Origin: JAGOUU01 sp964387745
Lineage (GTDB): Bacteria > Pseudomonadota > Gammaproteobacteria > JAGOUU01
Direction: 5' to 3'
NCBI GenBank assembly: GCA_964387745.1
Contig: CAYLXL010000024.1
Location: 1 to 30,965 of the forward strand
DNA: 30,965 nucleotides
Made by a program: the position numbers and the translations under genes. The notes beneath the pieces were generated by a model. The model was given only the letters and a program-made list of their open reading frames with translations. It ran no database searches and was not told the origin of the DNA. This document shows, in pieces, positions 16,437 through 22,824 of this stretch; position 1 is the stretch's first letter, and every line of letters begins with the position of its first letter.

Positions 16437-16453
16437 GTATCAACTCATGATAC
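16437..16453. promoter_or_regulatory. Perfect 6-bp inverted repeat between the hydrolase and zapG genes
   Basis: GTATCA-ACTCA-TGATAC lies about 50 bp upstream of the zapG ATG and 33 bp after the hydrolase stop. It could be an operator for zapG or a small transcript-end hairpin; nothing more can be said. Confidence 0.3.
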
Positions 16454-16485
16454 CATGCCTAAATTTAAAATAAATTAATTTACAA

Positions 16486-17184
16486 TTAAAATCTTTCGAT
16501 TAAAGACTGGATAACACTGCTTTTGAGTACGGGAAGTTGACCATGAAAGAAATGATCGCAATCTGAAATATTGATTAAAGTGACATCAACAGAATTAGCT
16601 TGCATCCAGCCAGCAATCATTTGTGGCGGTATAATTTCATCATGCTCTGCAGTAATAGCTAACCAAGGGCATGATAATGGTAAATAGTCTTGGTAGTTCT
16701 GATGGTGAATGACTGGTGCTACAGAGACTAATAATTTGCAGTTGATTATTTTACTTGCTTTAAAACTAATAAAAGCACCGAATGAAAAGCCAGCTAAAAT
16801 AATTTCACAATTGGGGTTGGTTGACTTTACCCATCTTACAATAGTCAACAAATCATCGGTTTCACCCAGGCCATTATCGTGTACACCTTCAGTTCTGCCA
16901 ACGCCTCGAAAATTAAAGCGCACAGTAGAGCATCCATAGTCAGAAAAGGCTTTATGCAAAGTAAAGACGACTTTGTTATCCATGGTACCAGCATGCAAGG
17001 GATGAGGGTGACAAATAATGGCGATTATATTTTTTGCTGTGGAATCTATTGTAGGCTTTTTAGGCGAGACCAAGAGCTCTATTTTGCCGACATTGCCATG
17101 TAAAAATAAGTAGGTCTGCTTATCAGGGAAAGCTATGGTAGAATTTTCTTCTACCCCCTTTAATTCTTCTGAGTCTTCTAACAT
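16486..17184 (-). CDS. COG2945-type alpha/beta hydrolase
   Basis: This 232-residue cytoplasmic protein has the features of the COG2945 family: CHPHPLHAGTMDNKVV (58-73), FRGVGRTEG (92-100), nucleophile elbow GFSFGA with Ser134, acid Asp182 (TAEHDEIIPP) and His211 (DCDHFFHG). The family's substrates are poorly known; esterase or lipase-like activity is inferred from the fold. It has no signal peptide. It diverges from the TolC-family gene, and the zapG gene lies beyond it on the same strand. Confidence 0.88.
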   Translation of the reverse strand: MLEDSEELKGVEENSTIAFPDKQTYLFLHGNVGKIELLVSPKKPTIDSTAKNIIAIICHPHPLHAGTMDNKVVFTLHKAFSDYGCSTVRFNFRGVGRTEGVHDNGLGETDDLLTIVRWVKSTNPNCEIILAGFSFGAFISFKASKIINCKLLVSVAPVIHHQNYQDYLPLSCPWLAITAEHDEIIPPQMIAGWMQANSVDVTLINISDCDHFFHGQLPVLKSSVIQSLIERF

Positions 17185-17209
17185 ACAAAAGATTTTTATG
17201 CTTTAGAGT

Positions 17210-17238
17210 TTGTAGATATACTAAAAACTGTCTAGAAT
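17210..17238 (+). promoter_or_regulatory. Predicted promoter of the TolC-family gene
   Basis: TTGTAG (17210-17215) and TAGAAT (17233-17238) are separated by 17 bp. The -10 matches five of six consensus positions and the -35 three of six. The start would fall near 17245, about 30 nt before the ATG. Confidence 0.5.
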
Positions 17239-17273
17239 CTAATATAACATGAATAATAACAATAATAATAAAT

Positions 17274-18887
17274 ATGTTCATCAAATATAAGCGCATCTTT
17301 CTATTTATTTTTATTACTTTACTTTTAAGTTCCTGCGCGACTCCGCCAGAAAAAATTAGTAAGAAAGATAGACAAAAACATGCTGCAACTACTTTGGATA
17401 CTCTACAGACCTCGGCTAAAGAGGTTAAATCAATTGATCTGCGCCAAGCTATTTCTTTAGCAATTGAAAATAATCTTGAATACAAGGTAAACAAGCTACA
17501 GGCAGCTTTAGCGTATAAACAATATGATTTGGCTAAGCTTGATATGGCACCTAAGATAGACACAAGTTTTGCTTATAACAAAAGAAATAAAGATTACATC
17601 AAAAATTTAGCTAATGCTCCTGCTGGACCAGCCCAAAGCTTGATTCCTCACACCCAAGAAATAGGCACAATGTTATTTAATTGGAATGTTTTAGATTTTG
17701 GATTGAGTTATGTGCGCGCTAAACAAGCAGGCGATAGGTATATGGTCGCTCAAGAAGAGCGCAAGAAAATAGCTATGCAGCTAATAAACAATGTTGTTAA
17801 AAATTATACGCTTGCTTATTATGGCCAGGTAATGAATAAACAAATGGCTGAAGTAGAAAAGGAAGTGGATAAATTTTTAAAAGTCGCCGATGTGGCTTTA
17901 GATCAAGGTATAGATGATCGTAATAAGTTATTAGATTATAAGAAAAGCTTACTAGAAGCTTACCGTGAATCCAGAAATTACATAACTTATTTTAACGAAT
18001 CTAGAGATAAACTAATGTCGCTAATAAGCTATAACTCGGAAGATACATCAGATGCTCCGCAGATTGAGCTTTTACCACCTGAAGCTTATTTAACTAAACT
18101 GCCAGTTATTAATAGTAAATTAGCAGATTTAGATATGGTGGCTTTATTTAACCGTCCTGAATTGACCCAGGCGATATATAAAACGAATGAAGTAAGTCGC
18201 CAAAAATGGGTTGAATTACTACAGCGCCTACCGTCATTTGGTTTTAATTTTGGTTACAATTACGATAGTGATAAGAACTTAAAGTACCAAAATTGGTTTT
18301 CAGAAAATATGACTATTGCTTGGAATTTATTACAGCTAGCCTCAATTCAGCCTTCCCTTGATACTGCTGAAACACAGCTTGAAGCGCAAGAATTAACGTA
18401 TTTAGCTTCAAGCGCAGTTATTCTGGGTGAGATTCGAGTGCTTTTATATAATTATAAAAGCAAGAAATATGATTATGATTTGGCTGCTAGACAAAGCAAA
18501 TATGATGATGAAATCTATAAACAAAGTTTGAATTTAGTGTCATCTGGTATGAGCGATCAACAAACGCTTGTAAAAGATAAAATTTCAGCAATAAATTCTG
18601 AAATGATGAAATTACGAACTTTTATTGAAGCTAGAAATCTATTAGAAGATGTAATTTTATCATTAGGTCTTTACCATACGCCAGGGGAGCTGGTAATGGA
18701 TGAATTCGTTAATCCTACTATCATTGCCAAGTGGATGGATAATTTTACTAGTACGTCTTTTGATAAAATTATTGCGGGCGAACAACAAGTAATAAGTAAA
18801 ATTAAATTACAAGATGACGAAGACACAGTTGAAACTAGTAATAACGAGATGAGTGAGAGTTATGAACAAGAACATGTAGCTAGTTAA
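17274..18887 (+). CDS. TolC-family outer-membrane efflux lipoprotein
   Basis: A 537-residue outer-membrane-factor protein. The signal peptide ends in a lipobox (Leu18-Ser-Ser-Cys21). IDLRQAISLAIENNLEYKVNKLQ (about 54-76) is the typical first helix of the OEP domain, and the long helical hairpin regions repeat in the second half. Such trimeric channels cross the outer membrane and serve RND or ABC pumps, or type I secretion. No membrane-fusion or pump gene is next to it, so the partner is unknown. The last 40 residues are acidic and Ser/Glu-rich, beyond the usual OEP end. It diverges from the hydrolase gene. Confidence 0.88.
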   Translation: MFIKYKRIFLFIFITLLLSSCATPPEKISKKDRQKHAATTLDTLQTSAKEVKSIDLRQAISLAIENNLEYKVNKLQAALAYKQYDLAKLDMAPKIDTSFAYNKRNKDYIKNLANAPAGPAQSLIPHTQEIGTMLFNWNVLDFGLSYVRAKQAGDRYMVAQEERKKIAMQLINNVVKNYTLAYYGQVMNKQMAEVEKEVDKFLKVADVALDQGIDDRNKLLDYKKSLLEAYRESRNYITYFNESRDKLMSLISYNSEDTSDAPQIELLPPEAYLTKLPVINSKLADLDMVALFNRPELTQAIYKTNEVSRQKWVELLQRLPSFGFNFGYNYDSDKNLKYQNWFSENMTIAWNLLQLASIQPSLDTAETQLEAQELTYLASSAVILGEIRVLLYNYKSKKYDYDLAARQSKYDDEIYKQSLNLVSSGMSDQQTLVKDKISAINSEMMKLRTFIEARNLLEDVILSLGLYHTPGELVMDEFVNPTIIAKWMDNFTSTSFDKIIAGEQQVISKIKLQDDEDTVETSNNEMSESYEQEHVAS

Positions 18888-18898
18888 TAACTAGCTAC
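18876..18898. terminator. Perfect 11-bp hairpin at a convergent gene junction
   Basis: GTAGCTAGTTA (18876-18886) and TAACTAGCTAC (18888-18898) are exact complements around one base. The stem contains the stop of the TolC-family gene and ends 6 bp before the stop of the opposing CxxC gene. It could end both transcripts, but no T-run follows on either strand. Confidence 0.55.
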
Positions 18899-18904
18899 AA
18901 TGTG

Positions 18905-19147
18905 TTAGCCTAGATTCTCAAGTAATAAAGCCTGTGAAGTCACATTATCCCAAAATGCATCTGATTCAGTCGTGTTTTTATGACCACGAACAAATTTGAT
19001 CTTTGGTCTCTTAGCATAGCATGAGGTACATAGATTATATTGAATATATTTATTATCTATGACTTTGCTGCCACTTACTTCAGCTCGATTGCTTGTATCC
19101 TGCTGGCAGAGTGTGCAATGAGTTTTTGACTCTAAATTGCTTACCAA
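18905..19147 (-). CDS. Small double-CxxC protein, probable zinc ribbon
   Basis: An 80-residue protein with Cys11-x-x-Cys14 and Cys40-x-x-Cys43, a four-Cys zinc-ribbon arrangement, followed by a basic stretch (AKRPKIKFVRGHKN) that could bind nucleic acid. The only in-frame start is TTG at 19147, which overlaps the last 7 bp of the RRM gene, so translation is probably coupled to it. I do not recognise a named family. The link to an RNA-binding protein suggests, but does not show, an RNA-related role. Confidence 0.7.
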   Translation of the reverse strand: MVSNLESKTHCTLCQQDTSNRAEVSGSKVIDNKYIQYNLCTSCYAKRPKIKFVRGHKNTTESDAFWDNVTSQALLLENLG

Positions 19148-19431
19148 CGTCCACGCCCGCCACTGCTGCTGCCACCACTAGCTTTTTTGTCTTGAGCCAT
19201 GTTTACTTTGATAGTACGGCCGTCAAGGCTTTTACCATTCATGCTTAAAGATGCTTCAGCAGCTGCTTGTGTATCGAATGTTATAAAGGCAAAACCTTTA
19301 GAACGACCTGTGTCACGATCAATAATCAAATGAGCTTCTTTGATTGATCCAAATTGTGAAAATGCTTCTTTTAAGCCTTCTTCAGTAGTGTTATATGATA
19401 ATCCGCCAACGTAAACTTTATCTTGAGCCAT
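19141..19431 (-). CDS. RRM-domain RNA-binding protein
   Basis: A 96-residue protein made of one RNA recognition motif: RNP2 VYVGGL (6-11) and RNP1 KGFAFITF (45-52), followed by a short Gly/Ser/Arg tail. This is the small glycine-rich RNA-binding type found in cyanobacteria and many proteobacteria, often cold-induced. The ribosome-binding site is excellent (AGGAGG, 5 nt before the ATG), suggesting high expression. About 210 bp of non-coding DNA lies upstream and probably includes a long leader, as in cold-shock genes. It overlaps the CxxC gene downstream. Confidence 0.95.
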   Translation of the reverse strand: MAQDKVYVGGLSYNTTEEGLKEAFSQFGSIKEAHLIIDRDTGRSKGFAFITFDTQAAAEASLSMNGKSLDGRTIKVNMAQDKKASGGSSSGGRGRW

Positions 19432-19608
19432 TAGAGCCTCCTGAATGTATATATATGGTAATTAATCGATGAGGCCGTTAGAAACGTGGTTGACAATGAC
19501 TATTCGGAACGCAAAGAAATAATTGTTCTATTGTTATCTATTTAATAACAACACTGCAAATGTACCATATAATGCGATTTCATACAAGTCTAGGCCGAAA
19601 TACGCTAT

Positions 19609-19641
19609 TATATGGTTTTTTATATGTTTTTTTATATGGTT
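19609..19641. repeat. TATATG/T-run tandem repeat
   Basis: TATATG followed by a run of T occurs three times at about 13-14 bp spacing, between the RRM gene and the small HTH-like gene, about 10 bp past the latter's stop. On the minus strand it reads as A-runs, so it is not a terminator for the upstream minus-strand gene. Confidence 0.55.
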
Positions 19642-19650
19642 ATTGATAGA

Positions 19651-19941
19651 TTAGCTTAGTTGTTCAGCAATTTTGTTAAGAACTTTCTTAGATAATTTAT
19701 CGGTATTGATACCAGCGCCAGCTAAAACGTCTTTAATAACCACTTTAGCTAAATGGCAGCGTAAATTGCGCGGTAAACGATCACCACGACCATTACGGTT
19801 CTCTTTCCATTCATTCACTCTAGAATGAGTATGGCTGCTGTCCATTTTAGAATTTAAAGCTGTAAGTGCTTCAGTTAAAGTTTTGCCATTAATTGTTAGT
19901 TCAACTTCTAACCAAGACTGGACTAAAGTTTTAGACTTCAT
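19651..19941 (-). CDS. Small basic protein, possible HTH DNA-binding
   Basis: A 96-residue basic protein that I do not firmly recognise. TLTEALTALNSKM, then THSRVNEWKENRNGRGDRLP, then RNLRCHLAKVVIKDVL look like successive helices of a Cro/C1-like helix-turn-helix, with the RVNEW segment as a recognition helix. The ribosome-binding site AGGAG is 8 nt before the ATG. It is a single gene with its own promoter at 20012-20040. A small phage-type regulator or nucleoid protein is possible; this is inference. Confidence 0.7.
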   Translation of the reverse strand: MKSKTLVQSWLEVELTINGKTLTEALTALNSKMDSSHTHSRVNEWKENRNGRGDRLPRNLRCHLAKVVIKDVLAGAGINTDKLSKKVLNKIAEQLS

Positions 19942-20011
19942 GGTATTAGCTCCTATAGGGTATATCTGAGTATAAATAAATCTATGTCGTGAAACATAGG
20001 CGTAAGCGCAG

Positions 20012-20040
20012 ATAATACCACGGGGTATACAGTTTGTAAA
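20012..20040 (-). promoter_or_regulatory. Predicted promoter and leader of the small HTH-like gene
   Basis: On the minus strand TTTACA (20040-20035) and TATTAT (20017-20012) are 17 bp apart. The start near 20005 gives a leader of about 65 nt, which holds a hairpin CTATGT-TTCACG-ACATAG (19999-19982). Confidence 0.6.
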
Positions 20041-20056
20041 CTAATAAAGTGCTGTT

Positions 20057-20815
20057 TTAGAGATTTAATAAGTGCTCAAGGCCAATAACTAAGCCATTTT
20101 GGGTGCTGGCTTTTTTACAGGCTAGAATGATACCAGGCATGAACGATGACCTATGAAGACTATCATGAGTTATGGTTAATGTTTCATCAGTGCCGCCAAA
20201 AATAACAGATTGATGACCACAAGAGCCATTTAGTCTTACAGAATGGATGGCAATATTTTTATAACTAGCCCCACGAGCTGCAGGAATAGTTTCATGGTAT
20301 TGCTTAGCATTAGTCGGTGATAGCAAATTTTTTGCTATTAAATCTGCTGTGCGTATAGCTGTTCCAGAAGGGGAGTCGAGCTTGTCCCTATGATGTCGCT
20401 CAATGATTTCAACCTCGTTGAAAAATTTTGCCGCCAGAGTGCTGAAGTGCATCATTAAAACAGCACCTAAAGAGAAGTTAGGTACAATAATACCATTAAC
20501 TTTATGCTGTGTTGCTAATGCTTGTAATTGCTTGGTGTCGGATTCTAGTAGTCCCGAGCTTCCAATTACGGGGCAGGCATTATGGGTAATAATAATTTTA
20601 GCATTTTCTAGAACGCACTGAGAGCTAGTAAGATCAACTACAACCACTGGATTATCTTTGGAATTGTATTCTTTAATAGCCGCTGCTAAATCGTCTTTGC
20701 GATTTAATCCTGCTACCAAATTTAACTCTGTATCGCTAGTGATAGCTTTGGTTGCCTCGACGCCCATTTTCCCGCTAGCGCCATTGATAATCACATTAAT
20801 TTTGGTATTGGCCAT
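20057..20815 (-). CDS. dapB: 4-hydroxy-tetrahydrodipicolinate reductase DapB
   Basis: A 252-residue DapB. NAD(P)H-binding GASGKMG is at 12-18, and the active-site motif ERHHRDKLDSPSGT is at 139-152, with His141 and Lys145 as the catalytic pair. It reduces 4-hydroxy-tetrahydrodipicolinate in the lysine and meso-diaminopimelate pathway, and so supplies peptidoglycan. It is about 20 residues shorter than E. coli DapB. It lies 9 bp downstream of the SDR gene, probably in one transcript. Confidence 0.95.
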   Translation of the reverse strand: MANTKINVIINGASGKMGVEATKAITSDTELNLVAGLNRKDDLAAAIKEYNSKDNPVVVVDLTSSQCVLENAKIIITHNACPVIGSSGLLESDTKQLQALATQHKVNGIIVPNFSLGAVLMMHFSTLAAKFFNEVEIIERHHRDKLDSPSGTAIRTADLIAKNLLSPTNAKQYHETIPAARGASYKNIAIHSVRLNGSCGHQSVIFGGTDETLTITHDSLHRSSFMPGIILACKKASTQNGLVIGLEHLLNL

Positions 20816-20824
20816 AGTTCTGCT

Positions 20825-21565
20825 CTATATAGTTGTATATTCTTCACTTCCGTTGAATTTAAAAGTCAAACCATGGTACTTTGCTGTAAAGTCACCAAGA
20901 AGCTTTATATATAATGGCATAATATCTTGTATTGATGGAAGGGTAGAGGGATCAGTTGCTGGGAAATTTTGATTATATATTCCAGAATAAACTTTATTTG
21001 GATTAATAGAATTAACACGAATAGTAGTATGGGACTCTAATTCGGATGCTAAAATTTGCATAAAATTATTAATCCCAGCCTTGCTGACACCATAAGCTCC
21101 CTGATATGGTTGACCATGCATGCCTTCATTAGCCGTTGTGAAAATAATGGAAGCTTGCTTAGATAATTTTAAGACAGGCAATAAGGCTTGGGTCATCAAA
21201 AATGGCGCGTTTAGGTTAACTTGCAGAGTTTCATACCATTTTAAGATGTCATAATGGATGAGCTCAGTTTTAGTGCCTAAAGTAGCAGCATTATGGACTA
21301 AGCCATCTAATCTATTGAAACTTTTTGCTATTTCTAAGGCTAAATCTTGATAATCTTGCGGATTAGCACCGGCTAGATTAAAAGGTAATAACAGAGGTTC
21401 AGGTACAGAGCCTAGATTCATGATCTCATCATAGAGCTTTTCTAGCTTTTTTTTGTTTTTACCTAAAACAATAACCGTTGCCTGGTGCTTCGCGCAAGTT
21501 ATTGCCAGTTCTCGACCAATACCACTGGTCGCGCCAGTGATTAAAATTACTTTGTTATTTAGCAT
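20825..21565 (-). CDS. YciK-like short-chain dehydrogenase with altered catalytic Ser
   Basis: A 246-residue SDR. The nucleotide-binding TGATSGIG is at 10-17, VHNAA at 90-94, Asn117 in QVNLNAPF and the YxxxK pair Tyr158/Lys162. The segments LVHNAATLG and LMTQALLPVLK resemble the YciK subgroup. The position 13 residues before the Tyr, normally the catalytic Ser, is Ala145 in FTTANEG. The enzyme may use a neighbouring Thr, act poorly or have another role. The substrate is unknown. It is the first gene of a probable two-gene transcript with dapB. Confidence 0.88.
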   Translation of the reverse strand: MLNNKVILITGATSGIGRELAITCAKHQATVIVLGKNKKKLEKLYDEIMNLGSVPEPLLLPFNLAGANPQDYQDLALEIAKSFNRLDGLVHNAATLGTKTELIHYDILKWYETLQVNLNAPFLMTQALLPVLKLSKQASIIFTTANEGMHGQPYQGAYGVSKAGINNFMQILASELESHTTIRVNSINPNKVYSGIYNQNFPATDPSTLPSIQDIMPLYIKLLGDFTAKYHGLTFKFNGSEEYTTI

Positions 21566-21670
21566 GTTAAATTATTTGTAAGCCCTAGCAATTGGCCGAT
21601 CTTAACATATTTTGCTAATTTTTTTTATAGTCTCATGCTAGAATTATTTAATTTTGAAAGAGTATTATAA

Positions 21671-22675
21671 ATGGCAAAAAACATAACAAGAGCTTCTGTC
21701 GCTGTCGTTGGGATTGGTAATTGGGGAAAAAACATTGTCCGGGTTTGTCGTGATCTGGGGGTGCTTGGGGCTATTTGTGATCAAGACGACAAAAAAACTA
21801 ATTTATTTTCTTATGAATATGAAGTAGCAGCAAAAACCTGGGAAGAAGTTTTGCTTGATCCTGGTATTACAGCTGTAGTCATAACATTGCCAGCAAATTT
21901 ACACGAAAAATATGCCGAAGAGGCCTTTGTCGCTAATAAACATGTATTTGTCGAAAAGCCAATGGCAATGTCACAGCATGCTGCTAAAAAATTATATGAT
22001 ATGGCAAATCGTTATAAAAAAATTTTAATGGTTGGTCATATCTTGCAATATCATAATGCTTATATAAAACTAAAAGAATTAGTTTTAGCTGGGGCAATTG
22101 GAGATATAAAATACATAGAATCTACTCGCATGCATTTAGGCCCTGTCAGAAAAGAAATAGGTATTCTGTGGGAGCTCTTGCCACATGATATCTCAATATT
22201 ATTAGGCTTAGTTTCAAGTCCTTTGAATAATATAAAATTGTCAAATAAAAATTTTCTTAATAATTACACTAGTTTAAATTTTGCTGATGTTATAGATGTG
22301 CAGTTAGAATTTGCCAATGGAGTTCACGCTCGAGTTACTTCTTCTTGGTTGCATCCAATCAAAGAACAAAAATTTTGGGTAGTTGGTACAAAGGGCATGC
22401 TAGTTTTTAATAACACAGTTGATTGGGGTAGTAAATTACAATTGTTTTTATTCAATGGCGTTAATGCCGAAAAGCAAGTGATAGCGGTTACCGAAGTGGA
22501 GCCATTAAAAGCAGAAATAGAGGAGTTTATTTATTGTATTGCCAATAACACAATTCCAAAGACTGATGGCAAAGAAGGGTATGAAGTAGTTAAACTATTA
22601 GAACAAATAGCAATTAAAGCTAGTAGAGAACTAGAACAACTGGCTGAACGTGTACCAATTACTGCTCTTCCGTAG
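21671..22675 (+). CDS. Gfo/Idh/MocA-family oxidoreductase
   Basis: A 334-residue protein with an N-terminal Rossmann fold (GIGNWG, 14-19), the conserved Glu95-Lys96-Pro97 of the family, and WELLPHDIS with His172/Asp173 in the substrate domain. Members of this type often oxidise nucleotide sugars (for example UDP-GlcNAc-type 3-dehydrogenases) or inositols; the substrate cannot be fixed here. No sugar-modifying genes are adjacent. GAAAGAG lies 8 nt before the ATG. Its 3' end abuts the palindromic repeat cluster. Confidence 0.88.
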   Translation: MAKNITRASVAVVGIGNWGKNIVRVCRDLGVLGAICDQDDKKTNLFSYEYEVAAKTWEEVLLDPGITAVVITLPANLHEKYAEEAFVANKHVFVEKPMAMSQHAAKKLYDMANRYKKILMVGHILQYHNAYIKLKELVLAGAIGDIKYIESTRMHLGPVRKEIGILWELLPHDISILLGLVSSPLNNIKLSNKNFLNNYTSLNFADVIDVQLEFANGVHARVTSSWLHPIKEQKFWVVGTKGMLVFNNTVDWGSKLQLFLFNGVNAEKQVIAVTEVEPLKAEIEEFIYCIANNTIPKTDGKEGYEVVKLLEQIAIKASRELEQLAERVPITALP

Positions 22676-22714
22676 AGGTATTCAAGATTTACCCCATCCC
22701 CTTCGCTTCGCTCA

Positions 22715-22766
22715 GGTACTTCCCCAAGGGGAAGAAGTAATCCACTCAACTTAAATGGCGTGAACA
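22715..22766. repeat. Dispersed palindromic repeat, copy A
   Basis: It begins GGTACTTCCCCAAGGGGAAG and continues through AAGTAATCC, CAACTTAAA and GCGTGAACA. The inner hairpin is CTTCCCC-AA-GGGGAAG. The first 29 bp are identical to the reverse complement of 30924-30952, and the following 23 bp match at most positions. It is preceded by CCCCTTCGCTTCGCTCA. Confidence 0.9.
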
Positions 22767-22783
22767 CGATAAGTTTAAATGAG

Positions 22784-22821
22784 CGGAGAAGAATTAATCC
22801 TTGCAACTTAAAGAGCGTCAA
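22784..22821. repeat. Degenerate partial copy of the palindromic repeat, copy C
   Basis: GAAGAATTAATCC, GCAACTTAAAGAGCGTCAA follows the same order as the right half of copies A and B, in tandem with copy A, but without the palindromic core. It ends 4 bp before the stop of the NIF-domain gene. Confidence 0.7.
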
Positions 22822-22824
22822 TAG

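Noticed and set aside
17123..17563. A 146-residue minus-strand frame with hydrophobic parts between the hydrolase and TolC-family genes
   Set aside because: It overlaps the start of the TolC-family gene antisense and the hydrolase start in another frame, covers the predicted promoter, and has no family features.
22531..22821. A 96-residue minus-strand frame over the end of the Gfo/Idh/MocA gene
   Set aside because: Part of it is a translation of the palindromic repeat (LPLGEVPERSEGDG), and the rest is antisense to a clear gene.
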